Counted from the first letter of the stretch, positions 17,671 through 27,324 are shown. The stretch: DNA of 64,000 nt from Bordetella hinzii LMG 13501 (GCF_001548475.1 NZ_LRUJ01000002.1:62001-126000); one strand, 5' to 3'. Notes: generated by a model from the letters alone, not told the origin. Translations and numbers: made by a program.

Positions 17671-18744
17671 GTGTCACACAATACCGACGATCTTCGCATC
17701 CGTGAAATCAAAGAGCTGAATCCGCCCGCGCACGTCATGCGCGAGTTCCCGTGCACCAAGGAAGCGTCGGAAACGGTATTTGCCGCCCGCAATGCCATGC
17801 ACCGCATCCTGCACGGCATGGATGACCGTCTGATCGTCGTCATCGGTCCGTGTTCCATCCATGACACCCGCGCCGCCCTGGAGTACGCCAGCCGGCTCAA
17901 GCTCCTGCGCGACAGGCTCTCGGCAGACCTGGAAATCGTGATGCGGGTCTATTTCGAGAAGCCGCGCACCACCGTGGGCTGGAAGGGTTTGATCAACGAC
18001 CCCAATCTGGACGGCAGTTTCGATATCAACAAGGGCGTGCGCGTGGCGCGCGAGCTGCTGCTGGAGATCAACAGCCTGGGCTTGCCGGCGGGGTGTGAAT
18101 TCCTGGACATGATCACGCCGCAATATATTGCGGACCTGGTGGCTTGGGGGGCGATCGGGGCGCGCACGACGGAAAGCCAGGTGCATCGGGAGCTGGCCTC
18201 CGGGCTGTCCTGCCCGGTGGGTTTCAAGAACGGCACGGACGGCAATGTGAAGATCGCGGTCGATGCCATCAAGGCCGCCTCGCAGCCGCATCATTTCCTG
18301 TCGGTGACCAAGGGCGGCCATTCGGCCATCGTATCGACCGCCGGCAACGAGGACTGCCATGTCATTCTGCGCGGGGGCAAGGCGCCCAACTACGACGCGG
18401 CCAGCATCGAGGCGGCGTGCCAGGACCTGTCCAAGGCGGGCCTGGCGCAGCGTGTCATGGTCGACGCCAGCCACGCCAACAGCAGCAAAAAACCCGAAAA
18501 CCAGCCCCTGGTGGCCGAGGACGTGGCGCGCCAGATGGAAAGCGGCGACTCGCGCATCGTGGGCATCATGATCGAAAGCCACTTGGTGGGCGGCCGCCAG
18601 GACCTCGTGCCGGGCCAGGCGCTGACCTATGGCCAGAGCATCACCGATGGCTGCATTGACTGGGACGCTTCGGTCCAGACGCTGGAACGCCTGGCCCAGG
18701 GCGTGCGCGAGCGCCGGCGCGCGGCGCTGGTCAGCGGCAAGTGA
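17671..18744 (+). CDS. aroG: 3-deoxy-7-phosphoheptulonate (DAHP) synthase, class I
   Basis: A 357-residue aldolase joining phosphoenolpyruvate and erythrose 4-phosphate, the first step of the shikimate pathway. Motifs: VVIGPCSIHDTRAALEYA, MRVYFEKPRTTVGWKGL, GFKNGTDGN, and metal ligands in DASHANSSKKPENQ. A GTG start at 17671 is chosen because AGGAG lies 6 bases upstream; an in-frame ATG at 17632 would add 13 residues but has no such site. Which aromatic product inhibits the enzyme cannot be told, but the leader rich in Phe with some Tyr suggests control by phenylalanine supply. Confidence 0.95.
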   Translation: MSHNTDDLRIREIKELNPPAHVMREFPCTKEASETVFAARNAMHRILHGMDDRLIVVIGPCSIHDTRAALEYASRLKLLRDRLSADLEIVMRVYFEKPRTTVGWKGLINDPNLDGSFDINKGVRVARELLLEINSLGLPAGCEFLDMITPQYIADLVAWGAIGARTTESQVHRELASGLSCPVGFKNGTDGNVKIAVDAIKAASQPHHFLSVTKGGHSAIVSTAGNEDCHVILRGGKAPNYDAASIEAACQDLSKAGLAQRVMVDASHANSSKKPENQPLVAEDVARQMESGDSRIVGIMIESHLVGGRQDLVPGQALTYGQSITDGCIDWDASVQTLERLAQGVRERRRAALVSGK

Positions 18745-18858
18745 CGCGGTGCTGCCGAAACGCCCGGTCCAGGACCGGATTTTTCATGCGCGGGCCCGGC
18801 CAGCACGGCGGTCTGTCGGCGTAGAATGGCTGGATACCAACCTCTATCCCTGCTCACC

Positions 18859-20268
18859 ATGAACGCTCCCCTGCATTCCGAAACCCTGCGCCGTCCCGTG
18901 CCCGCCGCCTGTCTGGATGCGCTCAAGGCGCTGTTTGGCGATCGCCTGTCGGTGTCGGCGGCGGTGCGCGAGCACCATGGCCGGGATGAGTCGCCTTATC
19001 CCCCCATGCTGCCCGACGCGGTGGTCTTCGCGCAGTCCACCGAAGAAGTGGCCCAGGTGGCGCGGCTGTGCAATGAGCACCGTGTGCCCCTGATCCCCTA
19101 TGGCGCGGGCTCTTCGCTGGAGGGGCATCTGCTGGCCATCCAGGGCGGCATCAGCCTGGACCTGTCGCAGATGAACCAGGTCCTGGCCGTCAATGCCGAA
19201 GACCTGACGGCGACCGTGCAGGCCGGTGTCACCCGCAAGCAGCTCAACGAAGAAATCCGCAGCACCGGGTTGTTTTTCCCGATTGATCCGGGCGCCGATG
19301 CGAGCCTGGGCGGCATGGCCGCCACGCGCGCCTCCGGGACCAATGCCGTGCGCTACGGCACGATGCGCGAGAACGTGATGTCGCTGACCGTGGTGACGGC
19401 GGATGGGCGTGTCGTACGCACCGCGGGCCGCGCGCGCAAGTCCTCGGCCGGCTATGACCTTACACGCATTTTCGTGGGCAGCGAAGGCACGCTGGGCATC
19501 ATCACCGAGGTGACCGTCCGCCTGTATCCGCAGCCCGAGGCCGTATCGGCCGCGGTCTGCAATTTCCCGACCCTGGATGACGCGGTCCAGAGCGTGATCG
19601 AAATCATCCAGATGGGCGTGCCGGTGGCGCGCGTGGAGTTCATGGATGCGGCCGCCGTCAAGGCGGTCAACCTGCACAGCAAGCTCTCGCTGCGCGAGAC
19701 GCCCATGCTGGTGTTCGAATTCCACGGCAGCCCGGCGGGCGTGCAGGAGCAGGCCGAGACGGTGCAGGCCATCACCGCCGAGCATAGCGGCATGGATTTC
19801 GAGTGGGCCGAGCGCCCCGAGGACCGCAACCGCCTCTGGACGGCACGGCACAACGCCTATTTTGCCGGCCTGCAGCTGCGTCCCGGCTGCCGCGCCAGCA
19901 CCACCGACGTCTGCGTCCCGATCTCGCGGCTGGCCGACTGCGTGCGCGAGACGGTCGACGAACTGGACCGCGCCAGTTTTCCGTACACCATCGTGGGCCA
20001 CGTGGGCGACGGCAACTTCCATGTGCTGATGCTGCTCGATGGCGACAGCGAGGCCGAATGGCAGGAGTCGGAAACCATTAATCACAATTTGGTCCGCCGT
20101 GCGATCGCCGCCGACGGCACTTGCACGGGCGAGCACGGCGTCGGCCTGCACAAGATGCAGTTCATGGCCGAGGAGCATGGCGAGGACGCCCTGGCGCTGA
20201 TGCGCAGCCTCAAGCATGCCTTTGACCCGAACAACATCCTCAACCCGGGCAAGATTCTCGCCTGGTAG
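18859..20268 (+). CDS. FAD-linked D-lactate/2-hydroxyacid dehydrogenase
   Basis: A 469-residue flavoprotein of the GlcD/DLD family, oxidising D-lactate or a similar 2-hydroxyacid and passing electrons to the respiratory chain. FAD-binding PCMH domain: VPLIPYGAGSSLEGH, DPGADASLGGMAATRASG, GSEGTLGIITEVTVRLYPQP. C-terminal FAD-oxidase domain: GHVGDGNFHVLMLLD and GEHGVGLHKMQFM, ending FDPNNILNPGKI. The ATG at 18859 gives the usual length; an upstream in-frame ATG adds 11 unlikely residues. It precedes a second GlcD-like gene; substrate is inferred. Confidence 0.88.
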   Translation: MNAPLHSETLRRPVPAACLDALKALFGDRLSVSAAVREHHGRDESPYPPMLPDAVVFAQSTEEVAQVARLCNEHRVPLIPYGAGSSLEGHLLAIQGGISLDLSQMNQVLAVNAEDLTATVQAGVTRKQLNEEIRSTGLFFPIDPGADASLGGMAATRASGTNAVRYGTMRENVMSLTVVTADGRVVRTAGRARKSSAGYDLTRIFVGSEGTLGIITEVTVRLYPQPEAVSAAVCNFPTLDDAVQSVIEIIQMGVPVARVEFMDAAAVKAVNLHSKLSLRETPMLVFEFHGSPAGVQEQAETVQAITAEHSGMDFEWAERPEDRNRLWTARHNAYFAGLQLRPGCRASTTDVCVPISRLADCVRETVDELDRASFPYTIVGHVGDGNFHVLMLLDGDSEAEWQESETINHNLVRRAIAADGTCTGEHGVGLHKMQFMAEEHGEDALALMRSLKHAFDPNNILNPGKILAW

Positions 20269-20292
20269 GGCCGCCGTCGGCCGAGGCCGCAA

Positions 20293-20317
20293 GGCGCCCG
20301 TGTCGGGCGCCTTTTTC
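20293..20317 (+). terminator. Terminator after the D-lactate dehydrogenase-like gene
   Basis: GGCGCCCG pairs with CGGGCGCC around TGT, followed by TTTTTC. It separates this gene from glcD. Confidence 0.75.
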
Positions 20318-20356
20318 TTTGCTGGTGGAAAACCCGCTCTGCGGGTAAATCCCGGC

Positions 20357-21892
20357 ATGAACAAAGCAGTTACGCACGCTATCTTTCCGTTCATGACTTC
20401 ACTCGTCGAAGCCGGCCTGAGCCATACCCAGGCGCCATTTTCTCCGCGAACGCTGGTGCAGGCACTGCAGGCCGTTCTACCGGCGCATTGCGTGCTGTAT
20501 CGCGAGGAGGATACTCGCCCCTACGAGTGCGACGGGCTGTCCCTGTTCCGCGCGCTGCCGGCGGCCGTGGCGCTGCCCGAAACCGAGGAACAGCTGCGCG
20601 AGGTCCTGCGGGTCTGCAAGCGCCTGAACGTGCCCGTGGTGGCGCGCGGCGCCGGCACGGGCCTGTCGGGAGGATCGATGCCGCATGCGCAAGGCGTGCT
20701 GCTGGGCCTGTCCAAGTTCAACCGCATCAAGCGCATCGATCCGGCCGCCGGCCTGGCGGTGGTCGAGCCCGGGGTGCGCAACCTGGCCATTTCCGAGGCC
20801 GCCTCGGCCTACGGCCTTTACTATGCGCCGGATCCCTCCAGCCAGATCGCCTGTTCGATCGGCGGCAATGTGGCCGAGAACTCCGGCGGCGTGCACTGCC
20901 TGAAATACGGCCTCACCGTGCACAACGTGCTCAAGGTGCGCCTTATCACCATCGATGGCGACGTGGTCGAGCTGGGCAGCGAGGCGCCGGATGCGCCCGG
21001 CCCGGAGCTGCTGCCCCTGTTCATCGGTTCCGAGGGCATGCTGGGCGTGGTGACCGAAGTCACGGTCAAGCTCATCCCCAGACCGGTCTGCGCCCAGGTC
21101 GTCATGGCCAGCTTTGCCAGCGTCGAGGCGGCCGGCAATGCGGTCACGCAGATCATCGCGGCCGGCATCATCCCGGCCGGGCTGGAGATGATGGACCGGC
21201 AGGCCACCCACATGGTGGAGCCCTTTGTGCAGGCCGGCTATGACCTGGACGCCCAGGCCATCCTGCTGTGCGAATCCGATGGCACGCCCGAAGAGGTGGC
21301 CCACGAGATCGAGCGCATGGAAGCCATCTTCCGGGCCGCCGGCGCCACGCGCTGCCAGGTGTCGTCATCGGAAGCCGAGCGCCTGCGTTTCTGGGCCGGC
21401 CGCAAGAACGCCTTCCCGGCGGCGGGGCGCGTCTCGCCGGACTACTACTGTATGGACGGCACGATTCCGCGCCGGCACCTGGCGCGCGTGCTCAATGCCA
21501 TTGAGCAGATGGAGGATGAGTTCGGCCTGCGTTGCGCCAATGTGTTCCATGCCGGCGACGGCAACCTGCATCCCCTGATTCTGTTCGATTCAAACAAGCC
21601 GGACGAGGTCGAGCGCGCCGAGAAATTCGGCGCCGCCATCCTCGAGCTGTGCGTGCAAGTCGGAGGCACCGTGACGGGAGAGCACGGTGTGGGTATGGAG
21701 AAAATAAATCAAATGTGCGTGCAATTTTCGCGTGACGAGCTTGACGCCTTTCTCGCGGTCAAACGGGCATTCGACCCGCCCGGCCTGCTCAATCCTGAAA
21801 AAGTGATCCCCACCCTGGCCCGCTGCGCCGAGTACGGCAAGATGCACGTGCACGCGGGTGAAATGCGATTCCCCGACCTGGCCCGCTTCTGA
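20357..21892 (+). CDS. glcD: Glycolate oxidase subunit GlcD
   Basis: A 511-residue FAD subunit of glycolate oxidase, which turns glycolate into glyoxylate. Motifs: VVARGAGTGLSGGSMPHAQG, CSIGGNVAENSGGVHCLKYG, IGSEGMLGVVTEVTVKL, HAGDGNLHPLILFD, and GEHGVGMEKINQMC. It is followed at short spacing by glcE and glcF, the standard order. Two starts are possible: ATG 20357 (used here) and ATG 20393, which would remove 12 residues; neither has a good ribosome site. Confidence 0.92.
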   Translation: MNKAVTHAIFPFMTSLVEAGLSHTQAPFSPRTLVQALQAVLPAHCVLYREEDTRPYECDGLSLFRALPAAVALPETEEQLREVLRVCKRLNVPVVARGAGTGLSGGSMPHAQGVLLGLSKFNRIKRIDPAAGLAVVEPGVRNLAISEAASAYGLYYAPDPSSQIACSIGGNVAENSGGVHCLKYGLTVHNVLKVRLITIDGDVVELGSEAPDAPGPELLPLFIGSEGMLGVVTEVTVKLIPRPVCAQVVMASFASVEAAGNAVTQIIAAGIIPAGLEMMDRQATHMVEPFVQAGYDLDAQAILLCESDGTPEEVAHEIERMEAIFRAAGATRCQVSSSEAERLRFWAGRKNAFPAAGRVSPDYYCMDGTIPRRHLARVLNAIEQMEDEFGLRCANVFHAGDGNLHPLILFDSNKPDEVERAEKFGAAILELCVQVGGTVTGEHGVGMEKINQMCVQFSRDELDAFLAVKRAFDPPGLLNPEKVIPTLARCAEYGKMHVHAGEMRFPDLARF

Positions 21893-21903
21893 GGCGACTC
21901 CTG

Positions 21904-23007
21904 ATGGAATTCGTCCTGTCGGAATTATGCGACCAGGTCATGACGGCGCGCGCCGGCCATAAGCCGCTCATCATCGCGGGCGGCGGCAGCAAGCGCTTTT
22001 ATGGCAACCCGCGCCATGCCGCGCCCGGCCATTATGTGCTGGACATGACTGCCTATCGCGGCATCGTGAATTACCAGCCCTCGGAGCTGGTGGTCACGGT
22101 GCGCGCGGGTACGCCCCTGGCCGAGCTGGAGGCCGCCTTGGCCGAAGAACGCCAGATGCTCGCCTTCGAGCCGCCTCATTTCGAGGCGGGCGCGACCGTG
22201 GGCGGCTGCGTAGCGGCCGGGCTGGCCGGCCCGCGGCGCCAGGCATGCGGCGGCGTGCGCGACTACGTGCTGGGCACGCGCCTGCTGGATTCCCAGGGCC
22301 GCGTCCTGTCCTTTGGCGGCGAGGTCATGAAGAACGTCGCCGGCTACGATGTCTCGCGCCTGTTGAGTGGTTCTTTGGGGATTTTCGGCGCCATTCTGGA
22401 GGTCTCGCTCAAGGTGGTGCCGCTGCCGGCCGAGGAGGTCACGCTGGTGGGCCATGGCACGCAGGCCGAGGCGCTGCAGCAGTTCGCCCAATGGCGCGGT
22501 CAGCCCTTGCCGGTGTCCGCCACGGCCTGGGTGCCGGACGGCGACGGCGGCGAAGGCGGACGCTGGATGGCACGTTTGTCGGGCACGGCGCCGGCATTGC
22601 GCGCCGCGCGCCAGCGCGTGGGCGGCACCGAACTGGATCCGGCCGTGGCGCGCTCCGCCTGGCAGGCTCTGCGGGAGCAGACGCATGCCTTCTTCCAGGG
22701 CGGCGTGCCGCTGTGGCGTCTCGCCGTGGCGCCGACCGCGCCGCCGCTGGCGCTGGGGCCGATGCTGGTCGAGTGGGGCGGGGGCCAGCGGTGGCTGAGC
22801 GCCCGTGCCGATGCCCGTGCCGTGCGCGAGGCGGCCCAGGCCGCCGGCGGGCATGCCACCCTGTTCCGCGCCCAGGGCGGCGCGGTCCCGGACGACGGCG
22901 TGTTTCATCCCTTGAGTCCTGGCGTGGCGCAGATCACGCGGCGGCTCAAGCAGGAGCTGGACCCGGCGGGATTGTTCAATCCGGGCCGCATGGTGCTGGA
23001 CCTATAG
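21904..23007 (+). CDS. glcE: Glycolate oxidase FAD-binding subunit GlcE
   Basis: A 367-residue second FAD-binding subunit of glycolate oxidase, resembling a shortened GlcD. Visible: LIIAGGGSKRFYGNP, FEAGATVGGCVAAGLAGPRR, VMKNVAGYDVSRLLSGSLG (the FAD-contact region) and the end QELDPAGLFNPGRMV. It starts 11 bases after glcD and ends 10 bases before glcF, so the three form one operon. Confidence 0.94.
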   Translation: MEFVLSELCDQVMTARAGHKPLIIAGGGSKRFYGNPRHAAPGHYVLDMTAYRGIVNYQPSELVVTVRAGTPLAELEAALAEERQMLAFEPPHFEAGATVGGCVAAGLAGPRRQACGGVRDYVLGTRLLDSQGRVLSFGGEVMKNVAGYDVSRLLSGSLGIFGAILEVSLKVVPLPAEEVTLVGHGTQAEALQQFAQWRGQPLPVSATAWVPDGDGGEGGRWMARLSGTAPALRAARQRVGGTELDPAVARSAWQALREQTHAFFQGGVPLWRLAVAPTAPPLALGPMLVEWGGGQRWLSARADARAVREAAQAAGGHATLFRAQGGAVPDDGVFHPLSPGVAQITRRLKQELDPAGLFNPGRMVLDL

Positions 23008-23017
23008 GCAGACCCTG

Positions 23018-24262
23018 ATGCAGACTCAGCTTGCTTCCTGGGCGCGCGGCACCGACCTTGGTCAGGAAGCCGACGCCATTCTCCGCCGCTGCGTGCATTG
23101 CGGCTTTTGCACCGCCACCTGCCCGACCTACCAGGTGCTGGGCGATGAGCGCGACAGTCCGCGCGGACGCATCTACCTCATCAAGCAGGTCTTGGAGGGG
23201 GCGGCGCCCACCCACGCCACGCAATTGCACCTGGACCGTTGCCTGACCTGCCGCAACTGCGAGACGACCTGTCCTTCAGGCGTGCAGTACGGCCATCTCA
23301 TCGATCTGGGCCGCAAGGTCGTCGACGAGCGCGTTGCGCGTGCCTGGCCGGATCGCCTGCGCCGCTGGCTGCTGCGCAAAGGCATGAATTCGGCCCTGTT
23401 CGCCCCGGCCATGCGTCTGGCGCAGACCTTGCGGCCGCTGCTGCCCGCCGCGCTGCGATCGAAAGTGCCGGCGTGGCGCGCGCCCGGCCTGCTGCCCGAT
23501 GCCACGCGCCACGCGCGCCAGGTCGTGATGCCGGCCGGCTGCGTGCAGCCCAGCATGATGCCGGCCATCGACGCGGCCACGGTGCGCGTGCTCGACGCCG
23601 TGGGCATAAGCGTGCGCCAGGCCGGCGGGGCGGGCTGCTGCGGCGCGGTGAATTTCCACCTCGATGCCCAGGAGGCAGCCCTGGCGCAGATGCGCGCCAA
23701 TATCGACGCCTGGTGGCCCTTGCTGAAGGAGGGGCGGGCCGAGGCCATCGTCATGAATGCCTCGGGTTGCGGCGCCATGGTCAAGGACTATGCGCATCAT
23801 CTGCGGCATGATCCCGCCTATGCCGAGAAGGCCGCCTATGTCGTGGAGCGGGTCAAGGACGTCGCCGAACTGCTTGCGCCGCATGCGGCCGAGCTGGCCG
23901 GGAAACTCGGCCCGGCGCCGCGCGCGGCCTTCCACCCGCCCTGCACCCTGCAGCATTGGCAGGGGCTGCGTCCGCTGAGCGAGCGCCTGCTGGCCGAACT
24001 GGGGTTTGCGCTGCAGCCCTTTGCCGACACCCATCTTTGCTGTGGTTCGGCCGGGGCCTATTCGGTGCTCAATCCCGGCATCTCCCAGGCCTTGCGCGAC
24101 CGCAAGCTGGCCGCCATTTCCGGCACCGGGGCCCAGGTCATCCTGTCGGCCAACATCGGCTGCATCGGCCACCTCCAGGCGGGCACGGGCACGCCCGTGC
24201 GCCACTGGGTGGAGGCCGTCGATGAGCGGCTGCGCGCCGCGCAGCCGCCGCGCCGGGCCTAG
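23018..24262 (+). CDS. glcF: Glycolate oxidase iron-sulfur subunit GlcF
   Basis: A 414-residue electron-transfer subunit. Two 4Fe-4S motifs stand near the N-terminus: CVHCGFCTATCPTY and CLTCRNCETTCPSG. Two CCG-type cysteine domains follow, GGAGCCGAVNFH and THLCCGSAGAYSVLNP, typical of GlcF and heterodisulfide-reductase-like subunits. Its stop codon TAG shares bases with the stop of convergent pntB (CTAG at 24259-24262), leaving no room for a terminator between them. Confidence 0.96.
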   Translation: MQTQLASWARGTDLGQEADAILRRCVHCGFCTATCPTYQVLGDERDSPRGRIYLIKQVLEGAAPTHATQLHLDRCLTCRNCETTCPSGVQYGHLIDLGRKVVDERVARAWPDRLRRWLLRKGMNSALFAPAMRLAQTLRPLLPAALRSKVPAWRAPGLLPDATRHARQVVMPAGCVQPSMMPAIDAATVRVLDAVGISVRQAGGAGCCGAVNFHLDAQEAALAQMRANIDAWWPLLKEGRAEAIVMNASGCGAMVKDYAHHLRHDPAYAEKAAYVVERVKDVAELLAPHAAELAGKLGPAPRAAFHPPCTLQHWQGLRPLSERLLAELGFALQPFADTHLCCGSAGAYSVLNPGISQALRDRKLAAISGTGAQVILSANIGCIGHLQAGTGTPVRHWVEAVDERLRAAQPPRRA

Positions 24263-25704
24263 TCGATGGCCCGGCCCATGTCCTCGACGACCTTCTTGGC
24301 GTCGCCGAAGACCATCATCGTGCGGTCCATGTAGAAAAGCTCGTTGTCCAGGCCGGCATAGCCGGCCGCCATCGAACGCTTGTTCACGATGATGTTGCGT
24401 GCCTTGTAGGCTTCGAGGATGGGCATGCCGGCGATGGGCGAGGCCGGATCGTTCTTGGCCGCGGGATTCACCACGTCGTTGGCGCCCAGCACCAGGACCA
24501 CGTCGGTCTGGCCGAACTCGCCATTGATTTCTTCCATTTCGAAGACCTGGTCGTAGGGCACCTCGGCTTCGGCCAGCAGCACATTCATATGGCCCGGCAT
24601 GCGGCCGGCCACGGGATGGATGGCGTACTTGACGGTGATGCCTTTGGCGCTCAGCTTGTCGGTCAGCTCTTTCAGGGCGTGCTGGGCCCGCGCCACCGCA
24701 AGGCCGTAGCCCGGCACGATAATCACGGTCTCGGCATTGGACAGCAGGAAGGCCGCGTCCTCCGGGCTGCCCGATTTGACCGGGCGCTGGACCTGTTCGC
24801 CGGCGGCGCCGGCCGCGGCCGCCTGGCCGCCGAAGCCGCCCAGGATCACGTTGAAGAAAGAGCGGTTCATCGCGCGGCACATGATGTACGACAGGATGGC
24901 GCCCGAGGAACCGACCAGCGAGCCGGCAATGATGAGCATGGGGTTGTTGAGCGAGAACCCGATGCCGGCCGCGGCCCAGCCCGAATAGCTGTTGAGCATG
25001 GACACCACCACGGGCATGTCGGCGCCGCCGATGGGAATGATGATGAGCACGCCCAATATGAAGGCCAGCACGGTCATGATCACGAAGGGCGTCCATGACT
25101 GCGTGGCCATGAACCAGAAGCCGCTGGCCAGCATGATGATGGCCAGCAGCAGGTTCAGCAGGTGCTGGCCGCCGAAGGTGACCGGCGCGCCCTGGAACAG
25201 CCGGAACTTGTACTTGCCGGACAGTTTGCCGAAGGCAATGACCGAGCCCGAGAAGGTGATGGCGCCCACGAAAGTGCCGATGAACAGCTCCAGGCGGTTG
25301 CCCGTCGGGATGGGCAGGCCCGGCGCGGCGATGCCGAAGGCATGCGGCTCGGCCACGACGGCGATGGCGATCGCCACGGCGGCCAGGCCTATCATGCTGT
25401 GCATGAAGGCGACCAGCTCGGGCATCTTGGTCATTTCCACGCGCTTGGCCATGAGCGTGCCGACGCTGCCGCCGACGAGCAGGCCCAGCAGCACCCAGCC
25501 CAGCCCGATGCCGGCGCCCGGGCCATCCTGGCGCGCCAAGCCGACGATGAGCGCGGCGGTGGTCAGCACGGCGATCGCCATGCCCGCCATGCCGAAGCCA
25601 TTGCCCAGGCGCGAGGTGGCCGGGTGAGACAAGCCCTTGAGCGCCTGGATGAAGCAGACCGAGGCGATGAGGTAGAACAGCGTGACCAGGTTCAGCGAGA
25701 TCAT
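24259..25704 (-). CDS. pntB: NAD(P) transhydrogenase subunit beta
   Basis: A 481-residue membrane subunit of the proton-translocating transhydrogenase, which uses the proton gradient to make NADPH from NADH. The first half has eight or nine membrane helices (LVTLFYLIASVCFIQALKGL onward, GGADMPVVVSMLNSYSGWAA). The C-terminal NADP domain carries VIIVPGYGLAVARAQHAL, YAIHPVAGRMPGHMNVLLAE and VLVLGANDVVNPAA. The start overlaps the previous gene's stop by 4 bases. Confidence 0.96.
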   Translation of the reverse strand: MISLNLVTLFYLIASVCFIQALKGLSHPATSRLGNGFGMAGMAIAVLTTAALIVGLARQDGPGAGIGLGWVLLGLLVGGSVGTLMAKRVEMTKMPELVAFMHSMIGLAAVAIAIAVVAEPHAFGIAAPGLPIPTGNRLELFIGTFVGAITFSGSVIAFGKLSGKYKFRLFQGAPVTFGGQHLLNLLLAIIMLASGFWFMATQSWTPFVIMTVLAFILGVLIIIPIGGADMPVVVSMLNSYSGWAAAGIGFSLNNPMLIIAGSLVGSSGAILSYIMCRAMNRSFFNVILGGFGGQAAAAGAAGEQVQRPVKSGSPEDAAFLLSNAETVIIVPGYGLAVARAQHALKELTDKLSAKGITVKYAIHPVAGRMPGHMNVLLAEAEVPYDQVFEMEEINGEFGQTDVVLVLGANDVVNPAAKNDPASPIAGMPILEAYKARNIIVNKRSMAAGYAGLDNELFYMDRTMMVFGDAKKVVEDMGRAID

Positions 25705-26015
25705 TGGCTGCGCTCCTTGGCCGGACGGTCTTTTTTCTTGAACATCTCGAGCATGCGGCGGGTGACCAGGAAACCGCCGAACACATTGACCGCGGCCAGC
25801 GCCACGGCCAGCACGCCCATGGCGCGCGCCAAGCCGCCCTCGGTCAGCGCGGCGGCCAGCATGGCGCCCACGATGATGATGGCCGATATCGCGTTGGTGA
25901 CCGCCATGAGCGGCGTATGCAGGGCGGGCGTGACATTCCAGACCACGTGGTAGCCGACATAGATCGCCAGCACGAAAATGATCAGATTGATCAGGGTGGG
26001 GCTGATGCCTTCCAT
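25701..26015 (-). CDS. pntAB: NAD(P) transhydrogenase subunit alpha, part 2
   Basis: A 104-residue membrane subunit with three helices (LINLIIFVLAIYVGYHVVW; AISAIIIVGAMLAAAL; MGVLAVALAAVNVFGGFLVT), corresponding to the C-terminal membrane segment of E. coli PntA. This split three-gene form is common in alpha- and beta-proteobacteria. It starts one base after the stop of pntAA, with a TGAGGAGG site inside the end of that gene, and overlaps pntB by 4 bases. Confidence 0.93.
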   Translation of the reverse strand: MEGISPTLINLIIFVLAIYVGYHVVWNVTPALHTPLMAVTNAISAIIIVGAMLAAALTEGGLARAMGVLAVALAAVNVFGGFLVTRRMLEMFKKKDRPAKERSQ

Positions 26016-26016
26016 C

Positions 26017-27135
26017 TTATGACCTCCTCAGGACCTGGCCGCCTTCGCAGACCAGGCAGGCCGCGACGATGTCGTCGTCGCGCCGAATATCGAGCGCGCC
26101 GCCTTCGCCGGTGATGAGCTTCATGAAATCCAGCAGGTTGCGCGCATAGAGCGCCGAGGCGTCGGTGGCCAGCCTGCCGGGCAGGTTGGTCAGGCCGATC
26201 AGCGTCACGCCGTGCTTTTCGACCACCTGGCCTTTTTCGGTCAGCGGGCAGTTGCCGCCGCGCTCGACGGCCAGGTCGACCAGGACCGCGCCGGGCTTCA
26301 TGCCCGCCACGGTCTCGGGGCTGATCAGCACGGGCGCGGGGCGTCCCGGGATGAGGGCCGTGGTGATCACGACGTCGGCCTGCTGGCAGCGCTGGGCCAC
26401 CAGCGTGGCCTGCCGCGCCATCCAGGCGGCGGGCATGGGGCGGGCATAACCGCCCGTGCCCTGGGCGATTTCGCGTTCTTCTTCGGTTTCAAAGGGGACG
26501 TCGATGAATTTGGCCCCCAGCGATTCGATCTGTTCCTTGACGGCAGGGCGCACATCGGAGGCTTCCACCACGGCGCCCAGGCGCCTGGCGGTGGCGATGG
26601 CCTGCAGGCCGGCCACGCCGGCGCCGAGCACGACCACCCGCGCCGCCTTCAGGGTGCCGGCGGCGGTCATCATCATGGGAAACAGGCGGCCGCTGTGGCT
26701 GGCCGCCAGCAGCACGGCCTGGTAGCCGGCCAGGTTGGCCTGCGAAGACAGCACGTCCAGGCTTTGCGCGCGGGTGGTGCGCGGCGCGGCCTCCAAGGCA
26801 AAGGCGGTCAGGCCGGCCTGGGCCATGCGCGCCAGCCCTTCGGCGTCGAAAGGGTCCAGCATGCCCACCAGGACGGCGTCGCGGCGCATGCGCGGCAGCT
26901 CGGCCTCGGACGGCGCGCGCACCTTGAGCACGAGCTGCGCGCCGAGCGCGGCGGCCGCATCGGCCAGGCTTGCGCCGGCGGCCTGGTAGTCTTCATCGCG
27001 GTAGCGGGCCGCTGCGCCCGCGCCTTGCTCCACGATGACAGCATGTCCGGCGGCCACGTACTTCTTGACCGTCTCAGGTGTTGCGGCGACACGAGTCTCC
27101 CCGTCTCGGGTTTCTTTGGGTATCCCGATTTGCAT
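26017..27135 (-). CDS. pntAA: NAD(P) transhydrogenase subunit alpha, part 1
   Basis: A 372-residue soluble NAD(H)-binding subunit, alanine-dehydrogenase-like. Motifs: IGIPKETRDGETRVAATPET at the start, QANLAGYQAVL, VVLGAGVAGLQAIATARRLGAVVEASDVR split over the Rossmann fold, and DVVITTALIPGRPAPVLI. The start used lies 8 bases after GGAGGAGGAG on the minus strand; the frame extends 30 codons further but with non-family sequence. It is the first gene of the three-gene pnt operon. Confidence 0.95.
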   Translation of the reverse strand: MQIGIPKETRDGETRVAATPETVKKYVAAGHAVIVEQGAGAAARYRDEDYQAAGASLADAAAALGAQLVLKVRAPSEAELPRMRRDAVLVGMLDPFDAEGLARMAQAGLTAFALEAAPRTTRAQSLDVLSSQANLAGYQAVLLAASHSGRLFPMMMTAAGTLKAARVVVLGAGVAGLQAIATARRLGAVVEASDVRPAVKEQIESLGAKFIDVPFETEEEREIAQGTGGYARPMPAAWMARQATLVAQRCQQADVVITTALIPGRPAPVLISPETVAGMKPGAVLVDLAVERGGNCPLTEKGQVVEKHGVTLIGLTNLPGRLATDASALYARNLLDFMKLITGEGGALDIRRDDDIVAACLVCEGGQVLRRS

Positions 27136-27228
27136 CTGCGCTCCTCCTCCGAAGGCTTGCGTAGTTATACACGAAAGCCCCCCGCGGCCGCGCAGGCGTC
27201 GGGCCGTCCCGAGGCCGCGCCTCAAGAC

Positions 27229-27264
27229 AAAAAAAATCCCCCGGAGTCTTGTGGACCTCGGGGG
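27229..27264 (-). terminator. Terminator after the N-formylglutamate amidohydrolase gene
   Basis: On the minus strand, CCCCCGAG and CTCCGGGGG form a stem with one mismatch, followed by an A-to-T run reading ATTTTTTTT. It lies 61 bases past the stop of that gene and just upstream of pntAA. Confidence 0.7.
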
Positions 27265-27324
27265 GTGAACGGATGACCGGGGCGATGGCCGCCGGTTCCA
27301 TCCCGTGCGCGCATCCGTCCGGCG

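Noticed and set aside
23276-25786. An 836-codon open frame on the minus strand spanning pntB and part of glcF
   Set aside because: It is a shadow of high-GC codon use: it overlaps the well-supported glcF and pntB genes in other frames and has Gly/Arg/His-rich composition without any domain pattern.
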